Shown here: positions 55,301-63,972 of the stretch, in pieces | Position numbering within the stretch: position 1 is the stretch's first letter | How the letters are laid out: each line of letters begins with the position of its first letter | Assembly (NCBI GenBank): GCA_003116975.1 | Contig: BGKB01000010.1 | Coordinates: 1-64,000, forward strand | Reading direction: 5' to 3' | Origin: Aurantiochytrium sp. KH105 | Lineage: Eukaryota > Sar > Bigyra > Thraustochytrida > Thraustochytriidae | DNA length: 64,000 nucleotides | The notes under the pieces: model-generated | Database searches by the model: none | Told to the model about the DNA's origin: nothing | The model's input: only the letters and a program-made list of their open reading frames with translations | Program-made: the position numbers and the translations under genes

Positions 55301-56864
55301 AGCAGATGCCAAGGTGGCGGCTTCAATGCAGGCGTCCGCTCAGGCAAATTTGCAGGTTAGCAAGACCCTGGATCAACTAAACAATGCTCGCATGCTACAC
55401 GAGGCAGAACGTCTGCAATGGATTGCCGAAAAGGAATCACTGAACTCAAAATTAGAGGACATTCACGCATTGCGCGAACAAGTTGCTCTTGCAGAGAAAG
55501 AGACCAAAAATCTTGAAGAGCAGCTTGCGACAGAAAGATCCAAATTTACTTCTCTGGAGCAAGAACGAAACAGTCTTGCCTCATCACGAGAAGCATTCGA
55601 AAAAGACACAAAGACAAGGCTCGAGGCATCGTGGGAAGGCGAGCGTGAGAACCGGCACCAAGTATTGGAACAGGCTTTCGAAAAGCGCGTTCGGGATCTT
55701 TTACTAGAGAAGCAGAATCTTGTCGGGGAGTTACATGATCAGACGAACCTGTGCAAAGACCGAATTGCGAGCCTTGAAGCGGAGAATGGCAAGCTCAAGG
55801 CTCAAGTTCAAGATCAGGCACGGCAGGTTCGCGAGAAAGAAACAGAAAAACTTTCTCTTCAAGGTCGTCTCGATAACTCTGTTTCAGCTCTGAGGGAGGC
55901 ACAGAAGGACGTGCGCTGCTTAGAGACTGCGAAACGCGACATGGAGCAGCTTGGCCGCGATTCGGCGGCGCAAGCGGACTTACTCGCTCAAAAGCTGGCA
56001 GAATCAAGTGCCTCTATTCGAGCGCTCGAAGCTGAGCGCGAGCAGCTTCGGGTTCGGAATGCGCAAAGCCAATTCCTTGAAAACTCGCGTGATAATGACC
56101 TCGGCGCCCGCAACAGGGAAATGAAGGAGCAGGGCAGGGCATCTCCTGGGTCGCGTCATCATCAGCATCAGCGACAACAGCAGCAATCCGCGGACCACCA
56201 CCCGCAGCAGACGCTGGAGCGTCTGCAAAATCAACACGAACGTGAGCTGCAAGACGCTGTGACGGCAACAGCTCACAGAACAAGTGAGCGTTGGCGTCAA
56301 AAGATGCAGGAACTGCGGGCCTCGCATCGGGAAGAAATGCACAAAGCACAGCATCTGCTCGAACTAGAACGCGAGCGGCACCAGAGCGCGCTTCGCGAGT
56401 ACGAACTAAAGTTATCTTTTGTGCGCCAGCAAGCCCGGACAGAGTGCGCGTCAGCCGCAGCAGACGTCGAGCGCGTCTCCATGCTGAACGAAAAGCTGCT
56501 GGCGCAGGCACCAAGACGTCAGCTGCAAGGCGTGCAGCAGCACCATCCGTTCCAGTATGCGCCAAAATTTGCTGACTCGGAGATAGATTTGCGAGACGAA
56601 GACTTTGGCCCTGCATCAAGCGATTGGGCTCCGCCGCACCAAGGCAATCATCGATCTCCGGGGCCCGTCGCGCAGCTGAATATGCACATTGCCGTTCTGC
56701 GCGATCAGTGCCGATCCGCGTGCGGTCCACGACCGAGCCCACTGCGCTGTCAAGAGGATCTCGAAAACTTGTTCCGAACAGAGGAGAACATGAGCAGACT
56801 GTACTTGCGTAGCGACGCAATGCAGCGGTCGCCATCCCCTATTCCATTTCCGAAAATCCTTTAG
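52350..56864 (+). CDS. CEP164: CEP164-like centriolar distal-appendage protein
   Basis: A 1504-residue protein; ATG 52350 (MADELAKRWELMSS) is the first in frame. In animals and flagellates CEP164 sits on the distal appendages of the mother centriole and recruits TTBK2 and ciliary vesicles to start ciliogenesis. The diagnostic part is EHALTLGMNPDTDRELLWIA then KEALVAPLPAGW, with a WW domain (PLPAGWTQEI ... YFYHASSGQSRWEHP) at about 674-706: it matches the human CEP164 N-terminal helix plus WW (ELMWLAREGIVAPLPGEW). A coiled coil of about 450 residues fills the C-terminal third, as in CEP164. The unusual part is the N-terminal 620 residues, mostly Ser/Glu/Asp/Gly runs (SESESGSGSE type) separating three short ordered stretches. 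In animals the WW lies near the N-terminus, so the acidic leader is an addition. Confidence 0.85.
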   Translation: MADELAKRWELMSSEERFAERARRKRDKLARKMQTENEEDRQEVSSISGAMETATCKETTEESASHHNESDEEDEIFSGSESGSNSSSSPSSSSRASSSLHSSSSASSLLSSASEGSTTSGGLASTSSSSATSSSSIPNNSGSESESESESESGSESGSQSDHDSEGSESGSESESEDESPRTSTSAEDDLDSEPESAINAQAQASPEPRGLGSDRVHKKSIRDPQEQEDEEGGHVVVLDVSGNQSEVGTLSSNELEASPTSEKNQQLGLKKASNEKEEVAPPLPPRRKVYELLIAEDYSAKDDSETSAPVQINFDEQATDHNDYTKTHATLETISVSDVSEEGSKEKLKGLGREDSASDNKPAANRTDGASHIAAESTGSDFASKSSSSIESDSSSESGSASESESESESGSGSESESASESTNSDSGSEFNSDSGSELGSGTGSDSDSDSGSELDSESDSESESEVEAGSSIVSKRQDTELVKLSQPRVSETRLAADEPSSTIPAASKAGPRAVLASASVSRSGSETPSGSGSYSGSELGSGSGSESESESASESGSQSDSESESESESQSGSNSESESESETDSESGSESEAESASPSSALSAQESGRVTVLENMDRETRQPALYKSATNPALVTVTIDEEAVREHALTLGMNPDTDRELLWIAKEALVAPLPAGWTQEISDDGQPYFYHASSGQSRWEHPRDDEFRAKIEDHKRQNERSKTSSTLSSMNASSSGSSPETESVEQQKLSGLVSRPHATGMYANKKPVVASMAMQRQRNHSLATGRLGNFHAAMGKSSFMSPLIHTTKKNDRLRDKGKVQEIVEEEEEEEKEMEDRKVTAIDRGVRDSGSLHNDASSTSCQETIGASHSSVSAAHVACAKESASQVVHAENWDYATLSKLEVLRQKCQDLEKQLENATKKTQDAEEQRIQVQVANEALEKKMAKQRSVPAIEKELEDERERAMRSEEEKRALEESIVQIRDQADAKVAASMQASAQANLQVSKTLDQLNNARMLHEAERLQWIAEKESLNSKLEDIHALREQVALAEKETKNLEEQLATERSKFTSLEQERNSLASSREAFEKDTKTRLEASWEGERENRHQVLEQAFEKRVRDLLLEKQNLVGELHDQTNLCKDRIASLEAENGKLKAQVQDQARQVREKETEKLSLQGRLDNSVSALREAQKDVRCLETAKRDMEQLGRDSAAQADLLAQKLAESSASIRALEAEREQLRVRNAQSQFLENSRDNDLGARNREMKEQGRASPGSRHHQHQRQQQQSADHHPQQTLERLQNQHERELQDAVTATAHRTSERWRQKMQELRASHREEMHKAQHLLELERERHQSALREYELKLSFVRQQARTECASAAADVERVSMLNEKLLAQAPRRQLQGVQQHHPFQYAPKFADSEIDLRDEDFGPASSDWAPPHQGNHRSPGPVAQLNMHIAVLRDQCRSACGPRPSPLRCQEDLENLFRTEENMSRLYLRSDAMQRSPSPIPFPKIL

Positions 56865-56987
56865 ATCATCTTTTGTGAGTCATAAACCTACACTCATAGC
56901 AAGCTCCCATTTGATTTTTCTATTAATTTCATCGTGCGTTTGTTTCTGTGTGCAGAACTGCGTCAGGGTATGTGCGCGTGCACTTTA

Positions 56988-58637
56988 TCATCTGTCGCTT
57001 CTTCCGCGCTTGTCAAAGTGGCCAGGGAGATAGAGCTCGTCAGGCTTGCGTTTGCCGAGCGGGGTCATGTGATCTGTGTCTGCGAGTGAGAGCATGCTGA
57101 TGTCGCCAGGCATCATCTCGCCGTTCGTCGACCTTCGTCCAAAGGACATGCCATTTGATGCGCTTGGTTCGCCGAGATATGCGCCGTCAGAGTTCGCGGT
57201 GGAGAACACCGGACCGCCCTCAAAGTCCCGGGAAGAAGAAAAGATGGGCTCCGACTGCCTAAAAGCGTCCGTGTGGTCAACGCCAAAGGCAGACAAGGAT
57301 GGCGCGGGAGGTGGTGACGTGGAGGTTATCGCGTTTTGTGGAGACGGAGAAAAGGATTCGCCGCCAACCAAGTGATTGCTATGACTCGGGGCGGGCAAGG
57401 AACCAGCGTTGTCTCCATACATGACCGCACTTGAAGGTGATGACCTCGTTGCGGTGTCAGATGTGCCAAACGGAGACCCTGAATATGTATGCAAAGAAAG
57501 CGCAGCTTCACTACTTGCAGACGCAGAATGCGAAGGCAAGTTGGGAGCCACTGCCGAGAGACCCGCTGCGGCAGTCGCGGCAGTCGCAGCGTCAGCCTCT
57601 GCATTTGCGGGATCGCTGTCGGAGATGCTTGCTGCAGTCCTCTTGTTTGTAGATCGCTGTCGCCTTCGCTCGCGCTGACGCTTCTTGCGTTCCTCTTCGA
57701 TGCACTTCACGACAAAGGCTGGTTTGGGTAATGACCGGCGTTTCTTTTTCATGCGCCAAACGTGTGGCGGAAGCTTGCTGCAGAGCTCGCAGGACTTGGT
57801 CTGATCTGCGCGGCAATCCTGCAGATGAAACATGAGGGCGCGCGAGGAGCGGCAGCTGCCGTACTCGACACGAAAATTGCAGTTTTCTTCGACGCACTGA
57901 ATGACATGATTGTAAAGACTACGCATAATGGGATCGCCGCGCTCTGAAGAATGGGCGAGCAAGAGACCGGTGAACTGTTGGACAAGGCGTTTGGCTTTGG
58001 CCGCCTCCTTTCGTTTCCGGCTGGACATTTGCTCTTCGTGAGGAACAACACGGCGTTTGAGGGTGTCGAAAAAGTTGCAAAACTTGCAGCTCTCTAGACA
58101 GACGCCTACCACGCCTTCGCTTCGTTTCTGTCGAAGGTGTACCACGTAGGGTCGTAAAACTTTGCACAGTTCGCGTTTGCAAGCGGGACCTCGCTTGCAT
58201 TCGACGCAGTGGTTCCAGGCTTGCAGCGTGGCCTCGCAGATCTCGATGTTTCCAGCGGCGGCGCTGCTGCTGCTGCTGCTGCTGCTATTGCTGTTTGCTC
58301 CTTTGAGATTCTTGCTGAACGCTTCGCTCTCGGACTCGTCGGCTTCATATTCTGAAGCGTCCTCGCGGTCGTGCATATTCACCCCGTTCGTGTGGCCCGG
58401 GTTTACCGCAGACCCGTTCGCATCGACTTGCCCGGGCATGGACAATGAAGCCTCTACGGCTTCATGCAGTTTTTCAGGGCCGACCAGGTTCTGCAGCTCG
58501 CGTACAACGTGTTGCTGATTTGAGGGCCGCGCATCTGACACGTACGAAAGGTACAGCCTTTCAATCTCGCGATGCTTTGTGTCGTCCACGGTCGACTTGA
58601 GGTGCTGAGTGAGCCTGTAGGCGTCCACCCCCTCCAT
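56988..58637 (-). CDS. TAZ-zinc-finger-type protein, probable transcription co-regulator
   Basis: A 549-residue protein starting at 58637 (MEGVDAYRLTQHL). TAZ fingers of CBP/p300 and plant BT proteins bind transcription factors through four helices and three zinc sites with HC3 ligands. Residues about 245-320 fit TAZ spacing: LLLAHSSERGDP, then LYNHVIQCVEENCNF, CRSSRALMFHLQDCR and CELCSKL. An earlier Cys/His-rich segment (WNHCVECKRGPACKRELC, CLESCKFCNFF, about 140-200) looks like a second, more degenerate TAZ. Acidic and poly-Ser linkers precede it. The C-terminal 220 residues are Ser/Pro/Gly-rich, followed by a basic nuclear-localisation-like run (RKRQRERRRQR type). No KIX, bromodomain or HAT is present, so this is not full CBP/p300. 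It is convergent with CEP164 (stops 123 bp apart). Confidence 0.72.
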   Translation of the reverse strand: MEGVDAYRLTQHLKSTVDDTKHREIERLYLSYVSDARPSNQQHVVRELQNLVGPEKLHEAVEASLSMPGQVDANGSAVNPGHTNGVNMHDREDASEYEADESESEAFSKNLKGANSNSSSSSSSSAAAGNIEICEATLQAWNHCVECKRGPACKRELCKVLRPYVVHLRQKRSEGVVGVCLESCKFCNFFDTLKRRVVPHEEQMSSRKRKEAAKAKRLVQQFTGLLLAHSSERGDPIMRSLYNHVIQCVEENCNFRVEYGSCRSSRALMFHLQDCRADQTKSCELCSKLPPHVWRMKKKRRSLPKPAFVVKCIEEERKKRQRERRRQRSTNKRTAASISDSDPANAEADAATAATAAAGLSAVAPNLPSHSASASSEAALSLHTYSGSPFGTSDTATRSSPSSAVMYGDNAGSLPAPSHSNHLVGGESFSPSPQNAITSTSPPPAPSLSAFGVDHTDAFRQSEPIFSSSRDFEGGPVFSTANSDGAYLGEPSASNGMSFGRRSTNGEMMPGDISMLSLADTDHMTPLGKRKPDELYLPGHFDKRGRSDR

Positions 58638-59462
58638 GTTTCCTCACGTCGTTGTCCACGTTCTTGTCGTCCGAGCGGGGTCGCGCGTCCACGTGCCGTC
58701 GCAAAGCGTGCGCGAGGAGCACTACGCAGAGTCAGGGCGGCGGCGGCGGCGCGCGGGGGCGCGTGGCGCTCAGGACGAGTGCCCTGCCCGTCCACGCCGC
58801 GCCGGGTCGCGCGCGTCGGGCGGACCTGCGGCGCCGGAGGGACCGGGCGAACGAAGCCTCCGTCGCGCCCGGCCTGCTTGCCGGCCGGCCGCGGGGAGCG
58901 CGGGCGGGAGGGAGGCAACGCGGGGGCCGCAGACGGGGGCCAGGGGCTCCCGGGCTCGCGCCCGCGCCGCGGCGGCCGCTGCTCCCGCGTCGGCGGGTCC
59001 TCCGCCCCTGCGCCGCGGCGAGATCGGGCTCTCCCTCGCCTCGCCTCGCAGTTGCTGCGCACTCGAGCTAGCCTCGGTATACAGACAGGGGCAGGACGCA
59101 CAAAGGGACGGTGGCCGCGGATGAAGCACTTGGCCGCCGCCCCGACGAGTGCACAATGGCGCCATTGTCGACTTGGCGGCGGCCTCTCGTTCGACGAAGA
59201 CGCGAGAATGAAAGACACCGCCGGACTCGGTCTCGGTGACAGCGAGGACCCGGAGGTTTATCTCGAGGGCGAGGATCTCGAGGGCGAGGATCTCGAGGGC
59301 GAGGATCTCGAGGGCGAGCGGATGGGGGGACTGCGAATGCGAATGCGACTGCGAATGCGAGCTGAGGCGCCACGATGACGAGGTTGATCTCGACGCGCGC
59401 CGGCTTGACGCGTAGGACACGCGCGTGCTGAAACCAGAGTTCTGCGACTGGTGTAGACGGCG
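58638..59462. other. GC-rich intergenic region
   Basis: 825 bp between two minus-strand genes, very GC-rich from 58730 to 59060. It is open in several frames because of composition. A plus-strand frame at 59122-59378 consists largely of the tandem repeat translation (LEGED)n and is not supported as a gene. The region likely includes the TAZ gene promoter and the 3' UTR of the next gene. Confidence 0.5.
59261..59320. repeat. Four tandem 15-bp repeats with ctcgag cores
   Basis: Unit tctcgagggcgagga, three perfect copies and a fourth ending cg, over 60 bp. It is followed by a 6-bp gcgaat/gcgact repeat (59332-59360). It is in non-coding sequence as far as I can tell. Confidence 0.88.
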
Positions 59463-60950
59463 TCACGAGAGACGACGGCTCAGGTCCCGGTCGAGGAGCT
59501 GCAAGGTTGAGGACGAACAGTTGGCGCCTTCCGAAGACACGAGGTCGAGCCCTGCGCGCCAAAGTGAAGAAGGCAAGAGGAAAGCGGAACAATCGGCGCC
59601 ATCGTGCACGAGCGACGCGCGGACGAGGTTCGTTCTCGTATCTACGTTGACTCGAATGTTGACGCCAGCACTTGGTAGCGAAAGAATTGTCGAGAGAGAC
59701 GGGGAATGCGATAATGGATGATCGTGAATTTCTTCTTCGGCTGTCGTTCGCGGTGTCATGGACCCGGGAATGACTTGCTGCGCATTGACTGCATCGCCCT
59801 TCCTCTTTGCGTTTCCGGAATTTTGACGGCAGTCTTGAGTCTCGGCTCCATGGCGACCGAGAAGTGCAGTATTGCTTTGTAACGCGCGAGTGCTGTGTTG
59901 ATTTCGCTGATCATAAAGCTGCTGATCTTGCTTCTGGTGCGGCTGATTTGGCTCATGCTGATCATAAAGTTGCTGATCTTGCTGCTCCTGCTGATCTTGC
60001 TCCTGCTGCTGCTGTTGCTGCTGCTGCCTCTTGGAAGCGAGAATGCTTGCAATGCCAACACCCCATGGTTTACGGTGTTTGGCAATGAAATTTCCTAACG
60101 ATTCGTTCTCAGTGATCGCCCTCGTCTCCAGCACGGCCAGAGCACGCAAAAGAGTCTCCGATTGGACCAAAGGAGCAGAACTTTGCTTGGTTCGAACTGA
60201 AAGAGTTTGTTTTTGCGACCGCTCTGCCGCGAGTAAAATCACCTTGCTCTCCCCGTCAAGAAGAAAACTGTGCAGTTTTCTCACGAGAGACTTGCAAAGC
60301 GTCAGTCGCGCTTTGGAGTCGAGATCAACCTCGCGTCCAAGCGTAGCCCGCACTGTGGCAGCGTCGGCTGTAATGCGCTGCGAACAAGATGTCTCCTGGT
60401 CGTAGACTTCAATTTCCAAGACGGAAGTGTATGTCTCTGCAGCAGCACTTTGACTGCTTACTACCTCATATATCGAGACAAGCTTGCGACAACCATTCAT
60501 GCAGATCCCTTCTTGGTGCAGTCTGAATTTGAAGCCGCGCTCAATGGACAGACCATCCTTTTTGCGCTTCGGTCTACGCAGAACTTCTTTCGACCAATGT
60601 AAAGTTTGCACTTGAGACGGCAGTTTGTGCTGGCGCGCATTCGCTATTTGCGCTTTCCGCTTTGTTTTGCTTCCATATGCTGGGAGCGATGACGATGCCG
60701 ATAAGGGTGCAATGCGCAAACTTTCTAGCTTGCGGCGCAAAATCTTGGCTTGTTCGCTTTCGCGGCGCTTGTGCTGTTTGTCATAATCGTACGACGTCTT
60801 GACGGCAGCAATGCGGGTCGCAAGAGCGGAATTTTCTGCATGCAATCGCCTTTCCGTCTCCAAGTAGCGACTCCTCCGCGCGACCTCTTTATTCCTCGAG
60901 AATCTTTTTTTGGAGGTGTGGACCCTCCCCTGGCGCGACTGCGCTTGCAT
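59463..60950 (-). CDS. Q-rich protein with possible CFAP97-like helix
   Basis: A 495-residue protein; ATG 60950 (MQAQSRQGRVHTSKKRF). The N-terminal helix RYLETERRLHAENSALATRI then AAVKTSYDYDK resembles the short CFAP97 ('hemingway') motif, whose pattern is yleIEreNrxLlxkixxIm; CFAP97 proteins are ciliary or testis-specific. A basic segment (KRKAQIANARQHK) follows. The middle (about 150-260) contains a beta-rich stretch SIYEVVSSQSAAAETYTSVL and EIEVYDQETSCSQRI resembling C2-like modules of the 3106-residue protein. About 310-355 is Gln-rich (CAG tract). The C-terminus (VNIRVNVDTRTNLVRASLVH) is again beta-rich. The CFAP97 suggestion rests on one helix and is weak. Confidence 0.6.
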   Translation of the reverse strand: MQAQSRQGRVHTSKKRFSRNKEVARRSRYLETERRLHAENSALATRIAAVKTSYDYDKQHKRRESEQAKILRRKLESLRIAPLSASSSLPAYGSKTKRKAQIANARQHKLPSQVQTLHWSKEVLRRPKRKKDGLSIERGFKFRLHQEGICMNGCRKLVSIYEVVSSQSAAAETYTSVLEIEVYDQETSCSQRITADAATVRATLGREVDLDSKARLTLCKSLVRKLHSFLLDGESKVILLAAERSQKQTLSVRTKQSSAPLVQSETLLRALAVLETRAITENESLGNFIAKHRKPWGVGIASILASKRQQQQQQQQEQDQQEQQDQQLYDQHEPNQPHQKQDQQLYDQRNQHSTRALQSNTALLGRHGAETQDCRQNSGNAKRKGDAVNAQQVIPGSMTPRTTAEEEIHDHPLSHSPSLSTILSLPSAGVNIRVNVDTRTNLVRASLVHDGADCSAFLLPSSLWRAGLDLVSSEGANCSSSTLQLLDRDLSRRLS

Positions 60951-61452
60951 AGCACTGCATGTCGCTCCTCCAACGTTCCTCGGTGGCGAGCAATTCCGCC
61001 CGCCCCGGCAACAAGGCTACTAGTTTGCTGGCTGCCTCTTGGCGTGGGTGGGCGGATGGATGGATTCCCAGACCCAGGCGCGCTCTTATCCGTTACGATT
61101 TTTTTCCCCGGACCTCCCAAGAACTTTTGGGCACCTTGATTGGGCTTCCTTTATGCATGGAACAACTACTACAAACTCCAGAGTTGCACTATAGTATGTA
61201 TACATACGAAGATGTCTGCACCAAGTTGTGGACAGGATCCATTTATGGTGGGTCTTCACGCGCGCCTTTCTTATCCGCGCCGCAAGAAGAAGAAGAAGAA
61301 GAAGAAGAAGACTCTCCATTTTTTCTGCGTCCAGCAGCGCGCTGGTGGCATAATCTGCGCGCTCGACAACATAGAAGCAGAGCGGACTTCGTCGTAGTGC
61401 CCGCACGGGGCGGCGGGGCCGAACGCGAGTTCGCCGACGCGCTCGTCACACG
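60951..61452. promoter_or_regulatory. Divergent promoter region (Q-rich protein / WW-PH protein)
   Basis: About 500 bp between divergent start codons. It contains a gaa repeat (61285-61312). The frame 60959-61705 (+) runs through but overlaps the WW-PH gene out of frame and is not supported. Confidence 0.4.
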
Positions 61453-62676
61453 ATGGCTTCGTTTACTGGAGCTGCAGGAGCAGCAGCAGCAGCAGCAGAA
61501 GAGGTGGTGTCCAGTGCTGCGCACGACGAGGAAAGGACGGTTCGGGTGTCTGCAAAGGAGATGCGCGCCAACTCAGGTAGGCGACAACTGCGAATTTGGG
61601 TGCATTGCCAAGACGACGAAGATCGATCATTCTTTTACGAACATGCGTCAGGCACTTCTGTATGGGAGTTGCCTCAAGGGCCAGACGATTGGCTCGAGTC
61701 TGTAGATCCTGACTCGGGCGAAAAGTTCTACTTCAATGCCGAGATCAATCTCTCTACCTGGGAACATCCTGCGACGTCAACAGCAACAACATCCTGGCTT
61801 GAGTGCATTGACAACACGACCGGAAGAACATTCTATTATCACGTACAAAAGCGCAAGTCCGTGTGGCGAAAACCCTCAGGTGAAGATGAGAGCGATGTTG
61901 TAAACGAGGCGATCGAATCTTCAAAGCAAGCAAGAGAGAAGGACGCAGAGCTATCCAGAAATACAATCTCCAAAGGCAGAAGCGAAGAACGCGAGATCGA
62001 AGAATCGAAAGCTCTCGACAACGGTGTAGAGACGAACGCATCAGACTCGCCTTCCAAAATGGCGGTGACCGACAATATGCAGGCTCGTCATCTTCAAAAA
62101 GCTGTCAAAGGAACACATGGCGAGGCAGACTCGCGTGCGCGAGGAGCGTCATCCTCCTCCTCCTCGTCGTCAAGCTCTTCATCTTCTTCGACCGCAGCAA
62201 CCAGTGCTAGCTCGTCTGGCACGCGTGGCTTTGGTCGTCTCTCGCGAGGCTCTTTAGGGGATGCACCGACCGAATATGCCGAAGGAGAGTATCATGACTA
62301 CGTCATGAAAGAGGGCGGAGGAACTACGGTCTTTGGGCGCAAGTCTTGGAAGAGGCGATTCATGGTACTCAAGCATGGGGAATTGGGATGGTTCCGCTCT
62401 TTCAAGGAGTATGCCAGCGGCGCCATGCCGCTCAAAGGAAGGTGGACGTCACTAGCCACCTACCGCTTGGAAGAAATGCTGCAGGACAATCTGGGCATCC
62501 GTTTAATTCCGGTCAACCCTGACGCTTCCACGCGCGTGTGGAACATTCGCTGCGACGATGTTGACAAGAAACACAAGTGTATGGAGGCCATGGCGCCCCA
62601 CATTGTATCGCGCTCCTTTGTCAAGTCTTTGGACAAGATGCTCTCGGGACGACGTTTTCTCAGCGTAGCCGAGTAG
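61453..62676 (+). CDS. Triple-WW and PH-domain protein
   Basis: A 407-residue protein; ATG 61453. Three WW or WW-like modules lie at about 47-75 (IWVHCQDDEDRSFFYEH, W at 71), 78-107 (DDWLESVDPDSGEKFYFN, W at 103) and 113-142 (SWLECIDNTTGRTFYYH, W at 138), a tandem almost without linkers. WW1 and WW3 end with a WE-P or WR-P pattern, WW2 with WEHP. A charged and poly-Ser linker (about 145-260) leads to a PH domain (about 278-395; KSWKRRFMVLKHGELGWF ... terminal helix with CMEAMAPHI). WW domains bind Pro-rich ligands; PH suggests membrane lipid targeting. No Rho-GAP or other enzyme follows, so an adaptor role is inferred. Confidence 0.78.
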   Translation: MASFTGAAGAAAAAAEEVVSSAAHDEERTVRVSAKEMRANSGRRQLRIWVHCQDDEDRSFFYEHASGTSVWELPQGPDDWLESVDPDSGEKFYFNAEINLSTWEHPATSTATTSWLECIDNTTGRTFYYHVQKRKSVWRKPSGEDESDVVNEAIESSKQAREKDAELSRNTISKGRSEEREIEESKALDNGVETNASDSPSKMAVTDNMQARHLQKAVKGTHGEADSRARGASSSSSSSSSSSSSSTAATSASSSGTRGFGRLSRGSLGDAPTEYAEGEYHDYVMKEGGGTTVFGRKSWKRRFMVLKHGELGWFRSFKEYASGAMPLKGRWTSLATYRLEEMLQDNLGIRLIPVNPDASTRVWNIRCDDVDKKHKCMEAMAPHIVSRSFVKSLDKMLSGRRFLSVAE

Positions 62677-62802
62677 TGTTGCTTGAAAGAGAATAGAAAC
62701 ATTTTTCAGACATCGCAGGCAGAACGTGCTCGATCAATTGGCAAGTGGAGCGTCTCGCTGCATTTAGAGTGGGCGATAAAGACAATTTGCTTGGGTCTGC
62801 TG

Positions 62803-63972
62803 CTATTGCGGCTGGTCATCCTGTGGTAGTTGTCCTTGCCCTTGTTGTTGTTCTTGCTGTTGTTGTTGTTGCTGCTGCTGCTGACGCTGCTGAAGAACAG
62901 TTGTGAGTACATGTGGCTGCTGTTGTTGCTGGTGCTGCTGCTGGTGCTGCAGAGAGGGTAATTGATTTATGAGCTCAGTTTGAAGCTGGTGCTGATCGAG
63001 ATGCTGCCGGCGTTGATTCTGATGGTGCATTTGCTGGCTGGCATTGGACTCGTGCTCAGATGCCTGCGGCGCGATGGTAAAGCTTGGCAAATCGTGTGAG
63101 TTCTGCCGTTGCTGCGGTAGCGAAGAATGAGGTGACAGCTGTTCTGGCGGGCGCGGGGGCTCTTGCAGAACATTGTGGTGGTGTTGATGATGACGGTGGC
63201 GGTTTTGTTGATGGTCCTCATGTTGCTGATCATCGTGGGGATGCTCATGGATAGGTTGCTGCGTCTGCTGCGTTTGTGGCTGCTTCTGCTGCGGCTGATG
63301 TACACTGTGAGAATCAGGGTTTTGTGAAGTCTCGTGCGCACCGCTGACTTCCGCGGACGCGTTGGTGTTCGTGCCGTCTTCGGCGGCCCCACCCAAGATC
63401 TCACGGTGTGACTCCTTCTTTTCCTGCAAAATGCGTGCCTCTAGCGTTGGCAACGGAGGGATAGGAAGCCGCACATCGTGCGGATCGAAAGTAGGTCCAG
63501 AGGCGCGGGGTTTGATGGTTTTCTCATTTTCGCTAATGAGATAGCGACATGCTCGACGGCCGCCCTCAAGCTTGCGAAGACCAATAAAGAAGGCAAGAAC
63601 CTCGGCCCCAAACTTGCATCGATCCCAAACCCAACCACGCGCCCCCTTTTCTAGGATACGCCGCCAATAGTGCAGCGTGACATAGAGAAACTTGTAAAAG
63701 AAGCAGGTTTCGGGCAGCAAACCTTCGTTCTCCAGGTAGCGCACAAGCGCCGCGATGGGTGGAAAGGTGGATTTTTGCACTTGCTCCATCTTTCGCTTTT
63801 CTTCCTTGACGGACTTTTCAATAATGGTCATACGTGCAGCTAGTTTGTGCAACAGTTGAAACTTGGACATGGCCATGAGGTCTTCGAGGTTGGTATCAAA
63901 TTTGTCTCTTGCCACGTGTGCAATTGTGCGAATATACCTTCTGTAGGTGTTGCGCGAGGTAATGCAGCTCAT
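62803..63972 (-). CDS. Q/H-rich protein with unknown N-terminal domain, possibly N-terminally incomplete
   Basis: A 389-residue frame. The first ATG seen is 63972 (MSCITSRNTYRRYIRT), but the frame remains open to the window edge (64000), so the true start may lie outside. Residues 1-165 form an ordered, helical, uncharacterised domain with aromatic and charged helices (FLYVTLHYWRRILEKGARGW and AFFIGLRKLEGGRRACRYL). From about 190 on the sequence is Gln/His-rich low complexity (QQQQPH, HHQHHHN), with CAG/CAA runs mixed, as in glutamine-rich transcription factors. No family is recognised. It is convergent with the WW-PH gene (stops 127 bp apart). Confidence 0.6.
   Translation of the reverse strand: MSCITSRNTYRRYIRTIAHVARDKFDTNLEDLMAMSKFQLLHKLAARMTIIEKSVKEEKRKMEQVQKSTFPPIAALVRYLENEGLLPETCFFYKFLYVTLHYWRRILEKGARGWVWDRCKFGAEVLAFFIGLRKLEGGRRACRYLISENEKTIKPRASGPTFDPHDVRLPIPPLPTLEARILQEKKESHREILGGAAEDGTNTNASAEVSGAHETSQNPDSHSVHQPQQKQPQTQQTQQPIHEHPHDDQQHEDHQQNRHRHHQHHHNVLQEPPRPPEQLSPHSSLPQQRQNSHDLPSFTIAPQASEHESNASQQMHHQNQRRQHLDQHQLQTELINQLPSLQHQQQHQQQQQPHVLTTVLQQRQQQQQQQQQQEQQQGQGQLPQDDQPQ

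Noticed and set aside
59122-59378. Plus-strand 85-codon frame ending in (LEGED)n
   Set aside because: It depends on the 15-bp tandem repeats; no domain, no conserved partner, and it lies in a GC-rich gap.
60959-61705. 248-codon plus-strand frame across the WW-PH gene start
   Set aside because: It overlaps the WW domains in another frame and shows no homology; its Glu run is a gaa repeat.
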